Of a DNA stretch of 56,315 nucleotides, positions 44,501-53,356 are shown piece by piece; within the stretch, counting starts at the first letter, position 1, and each line of letters opens with the position of its first letter. The stretch comes from Lysobacterales bacterium. Its GTDB lineage: Bacteria > Pseudomonadota > Gammaproteobacteria > Xanthomonadales > SZUA-38. The DNA is taken from contig JASJDM010000050.1 of assembly GCA_030065125.1 (NCBI GenBank), positions 1-56,315 of the forward strand, given 5' to 3'. A model generated the notes under the pieces. The model made no database searches and had not been told where the DNA came from. It saw only the letters and a program-made list of their open reading frames with translations. The translations under genes were made by a program, and so were the position numbers.

Positions 44501-46969
44501 GCCAACGCAGACGTTGCCGCCCACGGTAGCGGTCATGGGCCGGTTCAGCGGACCATTGGGACCCTGCAGGGTGACCTGGATGTCCTCGAGGTCGCCAAGA
44601 ATGCCCGGGCTGTAGGGCTGCTCCAGGCGCGGGGTTTCAAACACGGTGAACTCGGCGCCGTTGACGTCCGGAAACGAACGGAACCCCTCGATGAGGTGTC
44701 CATTGTCGCCATTGATGGTCACCGGGGAAGCCTCGGGCAGCGGCGCAATCAGGGGCGCCGTGGGAAAGCTGTTGGGGCCGGTGCAGCTGGGCAGGGTAAT
44801 GATCAGCTCACTGTCCGGATCAAACTCCTGCAGGAGTTCACCAGTGGCGGTGCGGAATCGCCACTTGCCGTCGTCGTAGTTGTAGTTGATGTCAAACCGC
44901 CGCGGGGCGCACTTGCCTGCGGCATTGGCGTCGGCAAACCCCAGGTGTGCCGCGCTGAGCACCACGGACAGGTTCAGTTGCTCGGGTGCCACCTTGGCGG
45001 CGGGGATCAGGTTCTGCTCAGCCAGCTTCTGGGAATGTTGAGCGAGAATCTGGGCCACCGTGTCGTTGGTGCTGATGGTGAAATCGAATTGCCCGTTCGC
45101 GTCGGTCAGGCCGTTGGCCAGGGTCACCGGGCAGCCGGTCAGCTCGTTGACTTCAAACAGGCTGGTGAAGGCGGAAGAAATCTGGTCGATGTGCCCGCCC
45201 AGGGCCGGGCCGGAGGCATTGACGAACTGTTGGGCAGCGAGTTCGACCAGGGTGGAGTCAGGCTGGTAAACCGGCGTGTTTTCGGCAGCGGATTGCGGCA
45301 GGATCTTGACCGTTCCACCGACCAGGATGGTGGCGTCCTCGATGGGTCCGCCCAGCGGTCCGAGGACCGTCACCTGCAGGGTCTGGATGTTGTTCAGGTT
45401 GTCCTCGAACTCGTCGATGGTGTAGGAGATCCCTCCCAGCTCCCTGGTGTCGCTCTCGCCGGTTTTCGGATTGAGAAACACGAAATCCAATACCGTATCG
45501 GTACCCCCCTGGTCGACTTCCGGAAAGCCGCCCAGGATCGTGGGCAGGTCCACCACGCCTGCGAAACTGCCGTCCGGGGCAATTTCCAGCGGAACGGGGT
45601 TCACCGGCAGCCGGGTACCGTTGGCACTGCGCCAGGCCAGGCTGGCCTGGTAGGTGGTCGGGTCATCGCCTTCGGGTACCGTAATTCGGCCGCTCACTGG
45701 ATGAAACTGGCCGGGCCGCAGCCGGCCGGTCGGCAGCGTCACATCGGCGACTTCAACGGTCTGAGTTGGATCCCGGTAGAGCACCGTGAAGGGTGCGCTG
45801 ACGATCGCTGTGACCCGCGCTCCACTCTGGACGGTGGCGGTGAGCTGGGTCGGAAAATCCGCCATCATGCCCAGGTCGGGGACGATCAGGCTGTCGAAGA
45901 AGGCGCTGCCCGCAACGCCCTCGGGGCCCAGGACCGGAACACCGTCCAGGGTGATATTGATGCGGTTGCCCATGAGGCCGGACAGGTCCACGGTGACTGC
46001 ATCTCCGGGGTAGGCCTCACCGGGTGACGGCAGCAGTGACGGTGGGCGCAGCACGGTGAAGTCGATCTGCCCGCGCACGGTGTTGCTGGCGTCCTCGGCC
46101 ACCAGCTGGTACAGCATGGCTTCGACCCCGGGCACCTGGATAGTGGTATCAAACGTGGACAGGCTGCCGACTGTGACCTGGCCGAGATTGGCGACTTCGC
46201 TGGGGCCATCCATCAGCAGCAGCGTCAGCTGCTCTCCGGCCAGCAGGGCGCTGCCCTGGATATTGATTTCAGCGCCGGGCTGGCCTTCGCCCGGCAGGGA
46301 ACGCAGGACGCCGGGAGACAGGGTGCCCACCTCGATATCGGTGCGCGCCCGGACGGTGCCCAGGCCGTTGACGGCGACTACCTCGTAGTCGTCCTCGGGC
46401 ACGGTCGGCGTTGTTACCGACTCCATGAAATCGCCGCTGGCGTCGGCGGTAACGGGCGCCAGCAGTTCGTTGACGCCGTTGCGGCCCTGCAGCCGCAGGT
46501 CCACCATCTCGCCGTCGCTGAAGTTGCTGCCGGTGATGTCGAATGATTGTCCCACCGATACCAGCAGGGGGATTACTGCCAGCGAGGGGGGCGGCGGCGG
46601 TGGATTCACGGTGAATGGCGTACGCAGGATCGGGGCCCCCGCCAGGGTGCGTGGTTCAACGTCCCATAGTCCAGGGGTCACGGTCGGCACCGTGACCGCT
46701 TCCGAAAACTCCCCGTCCCGCCCCACGTTGATGGTTGCCATCAGCGTGGGTGCGCCCCCGGTCACCAGCCACAATTCGATATCAGTCGCGGTGAAGCCGC
46801 TGCCGTCGGCCTGGACCACGTCGCCCGGAGCGCCGTTGTCTGGCGTCATGGTGAGAGTCTGGGCGGCCACGGGCAGGGTGGCCAGGCTCAACAGGAGCCC
46901 GATCCAAAGCCTGTAAACGTGGCGACCGGTTCTGGTTTTCGACCTGGGTCCCGCAGCAAGTGTCGTCAC
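41507..46969 (-). CDS. Giant secreted multi-Ig (IPT/TIG-, CARDB-, FN3-like) protein with GFE tail
   Basis: About 1820 residues. I chose GTG 46969 because GGAGG stands 8 bases before it and the signal peptide (LWIGLLLSLATLPVAAQ) then begins after a normal n-region; a TTG at 47005 is also possible. N-terminal IPT/TIG-like modules (NGAPGDVVQADGSGFT, DITGSNFSDGE) form repeats to about residue 420, then large uncharacterised regions with an amphipathic or membrane-associating segment (about 1060-1170), a propeller-like stretch (about 1170-1560), a CARDB module (VTVRNNGVAPAMPAAVTVEA), and a terminal FN3 domain (ISGYRVYRRG-like). The end is LEQIFSNGFE. It is probably surface-exposed or secreted; no enzyme motif is recognised. 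Confidence 0.82.
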   Translation of the reverse strand: MTTLAAGPRSKTRTGRHVYRLWIGLLLSLATLPVAAQTLTMTPDNGAPGDVVQADGSGFTATDIELWLVTGGAPTLMATINVGRDGEFSEAVTVPTVTPGLWDVEPRTLAGAPILRTPFTVNPPPPPPSLAVIPLLVSVGQSFDITGSNFSDGEMVDLRLQGRNGVNELLAPVTADASGDFMESVTTPTVPEDDYEVVAVNGLGTVRARTDIEVGTLSPGVLRSLPGEGQPGAEINIQGSALLAGEQLTLLLMDGPSEVANLGQVTVGSLSTFDTTIQVPGVEAMLYQLVAEDASNTVRGQIDFTVLRPPSLLPSPGEAYPGDAVTVDLSGLMGNRINITLDGVPVLGPEGVAGSAFFDSLIVPDLGMMADFPTQLTATVQSGARVTAIVSAPFTVLYRDPTQTVEVADVTLPTGRLRPGQFHPVSGRITVPEGDDPTTYQASLAWRSANGTRLPVNPVPLEIAPDGSFAGVVDLPTILGGFPEVDQGGTDTVLDFVFLNPKTGESDTRELGGISYTIDEFEDNLNNIQTLQVTVLGPLGGPIEDATILVGGTVKILPQSAAENTPVYQPDSTLVELAAQQFVNASGPALGGHIDQISSAFTSLFEVNELTGCPVTLANGLTDANGQFDFTISTNDTVAQILAQHSQKLAEQNLIPAAKVAPEQLNLSVVLSAAHLGFADANAAGKCAPRRFDINYNYDDGKWRFRTATGELLQEFDPDSELIITLPSCTGPNSFPTAPLIAPLPEASPVTINGDNGHLIEGFRSFPDVNGAEFTVFETPRLEQPYSPGILGDLEDIQVTLQGPNGPLNRPMTATVGGNVCVGATLHYGADLPELITWPGGQYVGEIFGFRTLDGEKVGSPVVIDIQRGPLWINNDTDFENRRVQWFVGEQRLYADEKELFDASATASNVGLDIGSLQNDHYSQASLYQRLTPNDNSRVRNYGTATTAIDNDAKSIANTDSITSTDAQPFGLSSLADKGIISDAITILSTGKIPIFRYGIAIPPFVSLTMGANFWATAELIYGGSIAFGDSDVSVDLSMVAQGTAGIDVFLDLSALFDIFSATLFALPQVEVAMPFALSDNTNLELDACFTFYLDVAAQISAGYCPLCLKVEKVLNILEESAPNNCQISNKFGVLQRPEIKGITAAPQLSSADSIGLAADQAGEVLSVWRGADGNLQAQLLQSGIALAPQVLDAGVGAQQPQVAYFGPGQAIVAWAESKLSEQDFLALQGSTVNTPGGTETSADLATAAAQQRLMYRVWENGVFSPPMVLTDTGGDGGLSLAGCPSGTPNCPAGGEVIAVWTRDVAGDVTRHDFRIYTAIFNGVGFSSPAAVDPGSMDKESQGTAAYVAGQPVVVYVRNPGAVYIDDDLDNDGEPDGIQLNLTQRKLYYRFLDQPAGALEVPGAPGSVAWPSVAATPDNGLLISYTEATDPGAFIGTRSRLVISRGSTCIDGECLNWSSDPWEDSSQRNLFVEKPSTVVDGLGNAHVSFRQLGTSGAVLESDPKGVIMGTGAASSITFEVAQLETPTVGDSNPLSIDGLVNWKVASVFDPSTNSVMTMAVKEQALAAKLANASKSAKTSVTKAYGTATKGLGDGVTMFSTPALPEFEVLSAEPSASFIDSGSTITINVTVRNNGVAPAMPAAVTVEARWDTGLGTTISADSSQVANLAPGMPSMLSLEVALPVAFASDQARTLEIVINPDRSIDEADFGNNARRLTIGAMPVPVGLNAAASQQGKAILLSWDAVIDPRVSGYRVYRRGSSGVTESAGFSTVNGFADLEALPNETYTYWVVSSSNNLVESELGQPVAITLGLEQIFSNGFE

Positions 46970-47046
46970 TGGACATGCCTCCGATGCAATTCCATAACCC
47001 TCCAACGTCTAGGGGGCACGGTTTGCACACGGTTCCGGACCGGGCT

Positions 47047-47634
47047 TCAGTTTTTCCGCATGGCCTGGGTTTTCCAGAGTCGATAGGCTTCGATGGCCGC
47101 CAATGCACCGGCGTGAATCAGGCCAATGGTGGGATCGAAGGCCACCAGCACCCAGTGCAGGAAGGTCAGTACGGCTGCGGGATACACCAGCCGGTGCAGG
47201 CGTTTCCAGCGCTTGCCCAGCCGTCGGACCGAGCTGTTATTGCTGGTTATGGCCAGGGGCAGGAACAGCAGCATGGCCAGCCAGCCGGTCCACATGCCCG
47301 CTTCAGCGGCGTCGGACAGCACGCGATCCAGGCTGCTGACTTTGACCAGGTAAGCCACCAGGTGGGGTACCGCGTAGGCAAAGGTCGCCACGCCAAAGTA
47401 GCGCCGCCGCTGCAGCAGCCAGCTGGTCCAGCGCTCCCTGGGCCAGGCCAGGCGCAGGGCGGTCAAAGCCATGGTGAGGATCAGCAGCTGGGCAGAAAAC
47501 TGGCCGGTAATGTGCAAAAATTCGCCGTAGAATATGCGGCCGCTGAGGTACTGGAAGCACCATAGCGCCATGGGCGCGGCCAGGATCAGCCACAGCAGAA
47601 ACTTTGAGTTGGCGGCTGCGGTCAAAGCCTTCAA
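47047..47634 (-). CDS. msrQ: MsrQ-like heme-binding membrane subunit of methionine sulfoxide reductase
   Basis: 195 residues with about six membrane segments. Histidines in HITGQFSAQ, VPHLVAYL, LHRLVYP and FLHWVLVA are in the places of the heme ligands of the ferric-reductase-like MsrQ (YedZ) family. MsrQ passes electrons to periplasmic MsrP for repair of oxidised methionines. msrP is not in the window. The start lies 33 bp from a divergent gene. The family's usual length is about 200. Confidence 0.85.
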   Translation of the reverse strand: MKALTAAANSKFLLWLILAAPMALWCFQYLSGRIFYGEFLHITGQFSAQLLILTMALTALRLAWPRERWTSWLLQRRRYFGVATFAYAVPHLVAYLVKVSSLDRVLSDAAEAGMWTGWLAMLLFLPLAITSNNSSVRRLGKRWKRLHRLVYPAAVLTFLHWVLVAFDPTIGLIHAGALAAIEAYRLWKTQAMRKN

Positions 47635-47667
47635 ATTTTTCCCCTTTAGACGATTCAGGAAACACTA

Positions 47668-48279
47668 ATGAAAACCACCGCGATTGTGACACTGGCGGCG
47701 CTGATTTGCCCGTTTTCGGCGGCCCTGGCCCAGGTGGGCAACAACAGCAGCGTGCTCAACCCCAACGTGGCCGAAGCCGCGGAACTGGCGGGGCTGCCGG
47801 GCCTGAACGACGGGCTGGCCAATAAATTGGTCAGCCTGCGCCCGCTGGACAATGGCCGCCTGGAATCCATGTTGCCTGGTGGACTGGCGCGCCTGGAAGG
47901 CCGGCTTTTTGTACCCATCAACCTGAACACCGCCAGCCGCGAGGAGATCATGCGGATTCCCGGGATGAGCGGCAAGATGGCCCACGAGTTCGAGGAGTAT
48001 CGCCCGTATCGGTCCCTGGAGCAGTTTCGCCGGGAGATCGGCAAATATGTGGATGAGGACGAGGTCGCCCGGCTGGAGCAGTTCGTGTTTGTGCCCCTGG
48101 ACCTGAACTCCGCTTCCTCCGAGGACCTGGGTACGATTCCGGGCATCAGCGCAAAAATGGTCCACGAGTTTGAAGAGTACCGGCCCTATCAGTCCATGGA
48201 GCAGTTCCGTCGCGAGATCGGCAAGTACGTGAGCGACGACGAAGTGGCGCGACTGGAGCGCTATGTCGAAATCCGCTAA
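47668..48279 (+). CDS. Exported helix-hairpin-helix (ComEA-like) protein with tandem repeats
   Basis: 203 residues with signal peptide (IVTLAALICPFSAALA). Three HhH units follow: a degenerate one (AAELAGLPGLNDGLANKLVSL), then two near-identical 60-residue repeats, each LNxAS.E(E/D)(I/L)..IPG(M/I)S.KM.HEFEEYRPY with ReigKYV.(D/E)DEVARLE at the end. The DNA of the repeats is also similar (about 180-bp period), so duplication was recent. HhH units bind DNA non-specifically in ComEA; here binding in the periplasm or protein interaction is possible. It overlaps the alkD-like gene by 17 bases. Confidence 0.85.
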   Translation: MKTTAIVTLAALICPFSAALAQVGNNSSVLNPNVAEAAELAGLPGLNDGLANKLVSLRPLDNGRLESMLPGGLARLEGRLFVPINLNTASREEIMRIPGMSGKMAHEFEEYRPYRSLEQFRREIGKYVDEDEVARLEQFVFVPLDLNSASSEDLGTIPGISAKMVHEFEEYRPYQSMEQFRREIGKYVSDDEVARLERYVEIR

Positions 48280-48982
48280 GCGGGTGAGCGCGGCGGATGC
48301 CCGCCGCGTTCTCCGGGACCTGGGCGATCCCGCCATCGCGGAACACTCCCAGCGGTTTTTCAAGACCGGTCCCGGGGAGTATGGCGAGGGGGATCGGTTC
48401 CTGGGATTACGGGTGCCGGTCCTGCGCAAGCAGACCGCGGCGTTTGCAGCCATGCCCCTGTCCCAGGTGCTGAGCCTGCTGAGGTCCCGCTACCACGAAG
48501 AGCGTCTGTTTGCGCTGCTGCTCATGGTTCGCCAGTACTCAAAGTCAAATGATGCTGGAAAAACAAAGATTTACGAGAAATATCTGGAAAACACCGGATA
48601 TATCAACAACTGGGACCTGGTGGATACTTCAGCCCACGCCATCGTGGGCGCGTACCTGTTCGAGCGGGATCGCGAACCGCTTTTTCAGCTGGCGCGATCC
48701 GAGTCCCTGTGGGAGCGGCGGATCGCCATTATCGCCACCTACTTCATGATCAAGCGGGATGACCTGGCCGATACCCTGGCCATTTCCGAGGTTCTGCTTA
48801 AAGACACCCATGACCTGATACACAAGGCGGTGGGTTGGATGCTGCGGGAACTCGGCAATCGGGACCTGGAGCGGGAAAAGCAATTCCTGGATCGGCACGC
48901 TGCCGTGATGCCGCGGACCATGCTGCGCTACGCCATTGAGCGCTTTCCGAATGACGAAAGGCGGGCATACCTGTCCAGGTAA
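48263..48982 (+). CDS. DNA alkylation repair protein (AlkD family)
   Basis: 239 residues, all helical HEAT-like repeats. The family motifs GVRVPVLR-like LGLRVPVLRKQ, HEERLFALLLM, NWDLVD, LWERRIAIIATYFMI and GWMLRELGNRD are all visible, matching the AlkD type glycosylase that excises alkylated bases in the cytoplasm. Its start lies within the HhH gene (17-base overlap). Confidence 0.93.
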   Translation: MSKSAKRVSAADARRVLRDLGDPAIAEHSQRFFKTGPGEYGEGDRFLGLRVPVLRKQTAAFAAMPLSQVLSLLRSRYHEERLFALLLMVRQYSKSNDAGKTKIYEKYLENTGYINNWDLVDTSAHAIVGAYLFERDREPLFQLARSESLWERRIAIIATYFMIKRDDLADTLAISEVLLKDTHDLIHKAVGWMLRELGNRDLEREKQFLDRHAAVMPRTMLRYAIERFPNDERRAYLSR

Positions 48983-48997
48983 ACGCCCCCCGAACCG

Positions 48998-49771
48998 TCA
49001 GTCGCTCATCCCCTCGGTCTGGATGTGCAGCTGCCTGCCGCAGTGCTTGCAGTGGATGGCGTCCAGCTCGTGCCGGGTGAGGCCGCAATCCGGGCATTCG
49101 TGCTGAACCCGGCTGGGGCGAAAGATAGACTGAACCAGGCGGAGAAACAGGGCGACACCCACCATCATGATGACCACGGACAGCAATCGTCCCGTACTGC
49201 CCACCAGGATGATGTCGCCGAAGCCCGTTGTGGTCAGGGTCGTGACGGTGAAATACAGGGCGTCCATGTAATCGTTGATGGAACCGTTGATCGGTCGCTG
49301 CATGACGTAAACGGCAGCGGTCACCACGAATATGAACACCAGCAGGTTCAGGGCACTGAAGATCACTTCCTCGTTGCGGGCGAAAACCCGGGACTGCCCT
49401 CTGAGCTGCCGTACCACCGCGTAGGAGCGCATCAGGCGCAGTGCCCGGACCACGCGCAGGAACGCAAAATTGCCCATCAGGGCGGGGATGAACAACGAGG
49501 CAATGACCAGGAAATCGACGATGGTCAGGGGCTTCACCAGGAACGCGCCGCGATGGCGGTCGGCGATCAGCCGCGCGGTGAAGTCCAGCACCAGGAGCAC
49601 GCCAATCCCCATGTCCACCACGATGATCCAGTCGTGGGGCTCCATGAATGTTGTGACCACGAAATAGCCGATGATGACCAGGTCCACTACGATGAATATC
49701 CACCTTGCCGCCAGGGCCCGCCGGGTGGTGCCGTAGTAGATCTCACGCAGGGTTCTGGTCAGGGTGGACAT
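48998..49771 (-). CDS. Voltage-gated potassium channel (KvAP-like) with C-terminal zinc ribbon
   Basis: 257 residues. Six membrane segments: S1 VVDLVIIGYFVVTTF, S2 (VVDMGIGVLLVLDFTARLIA), S3 (IVDFLVIASLFIPALM), S4 with spaced arginines (RVVRALRLMRSYAVVRQLR), S5 and S6 (LLVFIFVVTAAVYV; LSVVIMMVGVALFLRLV), and the pore filter TLTTTGFGDI. Kv channel features are complete. The C-terminal cytoplasmic end carries a two-knuckle zinc ribbon CPDCG...CKHCG, unusual for this family. ATG 49771 is chosen from the N-terminal alignment. It is 100 bp downstream of the ABC exporter gene pair and may be cotranscribed. Confidence 0.9.
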   Translation of the reverse strand: MSTLTRTLREIYYGTTRRALAARWIFIVVDLVIIGYFVVTTFMEPHDWIIVVDMGIGVLLVLDFTARLIADRHRGAFLVKPLTIVDFLVIASLFIPALMGNFAFLRVVRALRLMRSYAVVRQLRGQSRVFARNEEVIFSALNLLVFIFVVTAAVYVMQRPINGSINDYMDALYFTVTTLTTTGFGDIILVGSTGRLLSVVIMMVGVALFLRLVQSIFRPSRVQHECPDCGLTRHELDAIHCKHCGRQLHIQTEGMSD

Positions 49772-49870
49772 GGCGTAGCGAAGCTCATCACAGCCGGCCG
49801 CGGCGGGCAATGAGTAATGTCCACCGCGGGCAGCAGCTGCCGGGTGAATGGCGATGCTTCAGCGCTGGTG

Positions 49871-50473
49871 CTATGGAACTTCGGGACTGATAGTGACCAT
49901 GTCCTGGTAGTCGAAGGGCGGTTCTCCGTGGTGGGAAACAATCACCAGCCGCTCATCTGCCCATTGCCTGATCCAGACCGCCAGCAGTTCCTGGGCCTCC
50001 CGGTCCAGGTGCGCAAAGGTCTCGTCCAGCAGCAGGATGGCAGGATCGCCCGCCAGGGCGCACAGCAGCTCGCAGCGGATTTTCTGCCCCGCGCTGGCGT
50101 GGGCCAGGGGCAGAGTCTCGGGCAGCCCCAGCGCTTCCAGCATGGACTGACCATCCCATCCGGGCGCCCCGCGCAGTCCGGCGGCGATGCGCCAGCTCTC
50201 GCCGACGGTCAATGCGTCGGGCAGTTCCGGGCTGCTGGGCACCAGGGCCACGTGCCGCCGTGCCAGGTGGCTGCGATGGGGATTCAACCCGTCAATCTCG
50301 ATCCGGCCGGCCAGCGGTGGTGCTTCCCCGGCACAGCAGCGAAGCAGCGTGGTCTTGCCGCTGCCGTTCTCACCGGCCAGCAGGACAACGCCGCGACCGG
50401 CCCTAAGGTCCAGGGGCCGGGTTCGAAATCCCGGGTAACCCACCACGGCCTGCTCCAGCAGCAGCTCAGCCAT
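49871..50473 (-). CDS. ABC exporter ATP-binding subunit (CcmA-like)
   Basis: 200 residues, shorter than usual. Walker A GENGSGKTT, signature HASAGQKIRCELLCALAG (LSGGQ replaced by ASAGQ, the CcmA/heme exporter style), Walker B AILLLDETFAHLD, and switch His in VSHHGE. Its gene overlaps the permease gene by 8 bases, so together they form an exporter with unknown substrate. Confidence 0.88.
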   Translation of the reverse strand: MAELLLEQAVVGYPGFRTRPLDLRAGRGVVLLAGENGSGKTTLLRCCAGEAPPLAGRIEIDGLNPHRSHLARRHVALVPSSPELPDALTVGESWRIAAGLRGAPGWDGQSMLEALGLPETLPLAHASAGQKIRCELLCALAGDPAILLLDETFAHLDREAQELLAVWIRQWADERLVIVSHHGEPPFDYQDMVTISPEVP

Positions 50474-51638
50474 ACGTCACCTGCTTCATGGTCACCCGGC
50501 CGGCGCCAAGGAACAGCAGCGTCGCGGCCAGGGCCGACCACGGGTTAAGCGCGATAACGATGGTGGTGGTGATCAGGGTCAACAGAAAAACCCCTACCGC
50601 GCTGCTGTTGGGGTACCACAGTTCCCGCAGCAGCAGGAAGAGTCCGATGCAGCAGGCCAGGCAAACCGTCGCTGCCAGCAGATGCAGGCTGCCGGTGACA
50701 CCCAGTGCTCCAGCCGACACCATCAGCAACAGCAATAGCCCGGGTATGGTCAGGCAAAGCGCCGTCCCCAGGACCGCTGCCTGTCGCTGCAGGTCTGACA
50801 GCGGCCAGTGCCGGGGAAACCGCTGGGCTGGGGACAGCCTCAACTGTACCCGTTCCAGGCCCTCGTAGGCCGGCCATACCGATATGGCCAGCAGCACCGT
50901 GGCTGCGAGCAGGGCGGAGTCGCCGGTCAGCCCGCCATTATTGACCAGGGCCCACAGGAATGCCGCGCTCAGGACAGTCATGGCCACGGTCCCGACCAGG
51001 GCTCGGGCGCGAACGGCCAGCAGCAGGTCCCGCAGCATCGCTGCCGAAATCGGGCCCCGTGGCGTCAGCCGAAAGCCAAACCGGGCCTGGCGCGAGGACA
51101 GCGTCGTCCGTGCTCGCTGACCCAGGCCGCCCAGCAGCCAGGGCAACGCCGCCAGCAGGGCCAGGCTGCCCGGCAGTCCGGCCTGGTCTGCCAGAAAGAT
51201 CAGTGCCAGAGCAGCAAGTCCGAGCAGCCATTGCCGCAGTGCCAGTACCACCATGAGCCCGGCGGACAGCGCCAGGACGGCCAATCCATGGGTGGCGCCC
51301 CCGGCGGACCCGGGCGTTGTCAGCCAGATCCAGCCCAGCACCGGCGGCAGGGCCGGTGTGGCCACGATCATCCAGGCCGTGCCGAATTCCATCGCCGACA
51401 CCGGCTGACGCAACAGCCAACGGTGTTCCCGGCTCTGCCAGATGCGACGCAGGCCTGCCGAACAGGCCAGGGCCCAAAGGGCGATCAGGACGGTGGACAG
51501 CAAGCCAACCAACGGCGTGCTCTCCGTCAGCAGTCGCTGACGCAACAGGCCCCAGTCCGTCACGGCGTCCAATTGACTCAGAATGATCAGCAGGCCCAGG
51601 TAGGCGAACAGCAGAAGTGGCAGTGAGCGCCGCAACAT
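50466..51638 (-). CDS. ABC exporter membrane subunit
   Basis: About 390 residues with 11-12 membrane segments (for example SLPLLLFAYLGLLIILSQL, LLSTVLIALWALACSAGL, GLLLLLMVSAGALGV, LLFLLLREL-like). It belongs to no family I recognise beyond an ABC-2-like permease; the adjacent ATPase supports that. Start uncertain: ATG 51638 has no clear ribosome-binding site, and a TTG 45 bases upstream has AGGA at good spacing. Confidence 0.75.
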   Translation of the reverse strand: MLRRSLPLLLFAYLGLLIILSQLDAVTDWGLLRQRLLTESTPLVGLLSTVLIALWALACSAGLRRIWQSREHRWLLRQPVSAMEFGTAWMIVATPALPPVLGWIWLTTPGSAGGATHGLAVLALSAGLMVVLALRQWLLGLAALALIFLADQAGLPGSLALLAALPWLLGGLGQRARTTLSSRQARFGFRLTPRGPISAAMLRDLLLAVRARALVGTVAMTVLSAAFLWALVNNGGLTGDSALLAATVLLAISVWPAYEGLERVQLRLSPAQRFPRHWPLSDLQRQAAVLGTALCLTIPGLLLLLMVSAGALGVTGSLHLLAATVCLACCIGLFLLLRELWYPNSSAVGVFLLTLITTTIVIALNPWSALAATLLFLGAGRVTMKQVTYG

Positions 51639-51757
51639 GCAGCGGAAATAGGCGCTAACAAGCCCGGAATGACTGAGTATCAATGGTTGGTCCTGTCCAA
51701 TCCCTCGGGATATGGGACAAACCCCTGCGCTGAGGATTCCATCCAGGCAGTGGGACG

Positions 51758-53356
51758 CTAATTCCCGGCGGGTTCGCTGGACGACTGATTCTGCTCCAGC
51801 CAGTGAAGCACCCGGGGTATATGCTGGCGCAGGTTTTTGGGCAGGTAGTGGAAGTTGACGCCCCGGTCGGTGAACTCCCAGAACTGCGCCTGCCTGACTT
51901 CCATGATCTGCTTCTGCACCTCCCACAGCCGATCCGGTGCTTCGGTTTTCAGGTCGTCAATCACCCGCTGCAGCCGCTGCTCATCACCGCTGGACGCGAA
52001 CAGCGTCGCGGCCTGCACCTGGGCCCGGCGCACGCCCAACAGGCTGGACTCGCCGTTCTCGGACTTGATCTCCTGGTCCAGGTCCAGCAGCAGGCCCAGC
52101 AGTTCATCCACCAGGTGGGAGTCCTGCTTGAGGCTGTGGTGGATGAGCCGGTACAGGTCATAAGCGGCAACCTCCAGCAGAAACGCCTGCTCCATCTTGA
52201 AACCCAGCAAGCCGTAATACTGAAAATGCCGGGCTATCTCGGGAACCGGTCCGGATTCGCCCCGGCTCAGCAGCTGGGTGGCGAGCTGCCGGTACTGGTT
52301 GAGAACGTAGTAGGCCGTGCGGAGGTCCTTGGCGTTGATAGCCGCCCGCAGGTAGCTGTTCATACAGCGGATACACAGAGCCAGCAGCGGTGGATTTTTG
52401 CGCGCCGCCGGCACGCCCAGCCGCTTGGTCTGGATGGCGATCAGGTTGGCGATATCCCGGGCCCGGTGCAGGCACTGATTCATCAACCACAGGTACTGGC
52501 GCATGACCTTGATTTCCAGCCAGCTGCCGTTCTTCTGGATGTCCTTCAAAAGCGTCTTGGACAGGGCCACGAAATCCGGATCCCGCGCCACGGATTTGTG
52601 AACAACGAACCACTTGTCCGGCAGGCCTTTTCGAAGCCGCTGGTAGTGGGTCAGGATACCGGCCAGGGCGTCAACACAGGCCATGGCCACCCCCCGGTCG
52701 CTCAGCTCCACGGCGCGCAGCCCAACGTCCTGCAGTTCATCGATGGCATCCTCGACCAGGGCCTGGTTGCGCTCGGCGTTGCTGTCCCGGCAGGTCTCCA
52801 CCTTGTGCAGGGCGGAGTCACGCAGTTTGCGAATAATGCTGAGCGGCGACAGAAAGGCAAACACGAAAGCGAAATAGGGCAGCAGGATCAGCAGCGACAG
52901 CGTCACCAGCCCCATGGCCATGGCAAATCCCGCGTTGGGTAAAAGGGCGTCCGGGGACGATTGCCGCAGCACCAGGGAGACCCACAGGCACATCAGGGTG
53001 GTCACCACGAATATGCTGGTGACAATAATGTTGACCGGATCCCGTACAAACAGCCAGGTGATCCGGTGGCTGTAGCGGGTGGCTGCCAGCTCCACCACAA
53101 TGGCCACCACCGTAATGGCCACCGCCAGCACCGCCGCGACCACTTCGGCGGAGTTCGACAGCAGTTCCAGGGGCACGTTGGCATCCAGGCTTTTCAGCCA
53201 GGCGCCAGGGTTGGTGAAAAACGGCAGTCCAACGCCCTGCAACAGGGAAGCCACCAGGATCAGGAACGCCGACAACCCCAACAGCGACACAAAGGCCACC
53301 GCCGGCCCAAATGCCGGCGTCTGCTCATTCTTCTTGCTGTACTGCGCCCCCCTCAT
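51758..53356 (-). CDS. DUF2254-like membrane protein
   Basis: 532 residues. Four N-terminal membrane segments (about 15-175: FVSLLGLSAFLILVASLLQG, VVAAVLAVAITVVAIVVEL, IIVTSIFVVTTLMCLWVSLVL, LLILLPYFAFVFAFLSPL) are followed by a long cytoplasmic helical domain. ELAATRYSHRITWLFVRD resembles the conserved loop of DUF2254 membrane proteins. It may sense or anchor; no function is known. The start ATG 53356 has a poor ribosome-binding site. Confidence 0.65.
   Translation of the reverse strand: MRGAQYSKKNEQTPAFGPAVAFVSLLGLSAFLILVASLLQGVGLPFFTNPGAWLKSLDANVPLELLSNSAEVVAAVLAVAITVVAIVVELAATRYSHRITWLFVRDPVNIIVTSIFVVTTLMCLWVSLVLRQSSPDALLPNAGFAMAMGLVTLSLLILLPYFAFVFAFLSPLSIIRKLRDSALHKVETCRDSNAERNQALVEDAIDELQDVGLRAVELSDRGVAMACVDALAGILTHYQRLRKGLPDKWFVVHKSVARDPDFVALSKTLLKDIQKNGSWLEIKVMRQYLWLMNQCLHRARDIANLIAIQTKRLGVPAARKNPPLLALCIRCMNSYLRAAINAKDLRTAYYVLNQYRQLATQLLSRGESGPVPEIARHFQYYGLLGFKMEQAFLLEVAAYDLYRLIHHSLKQDSHLVDELLGLLLDLDQEIKSENGESSLLGVRRAQVQAATLFASSGDEQRLQRVIDDLKTEAPDRLWEVQKQIMEVRQAQFWEFTDRGVNFHYLPKNLRQHIPRVLHWLEQNQSSSEPAGN

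Noticed and set aside
44207..46027. 606-codon plus-strand frame inside the 1.8 kaa secreted-protein gene
   Set aside because: Antisense shadow; low-complexity composition and no motif, whereas the minus frame encodes continuous Ig-like modules.
46782..46980. ATG with a good GGAGG site opening a different frame near the start of the giant secreted protein
   Set aside because: That frame closes after about 65 codons with no motif; the same GGAGG serves a GTG at 46969 in the frame with a signal peptide.
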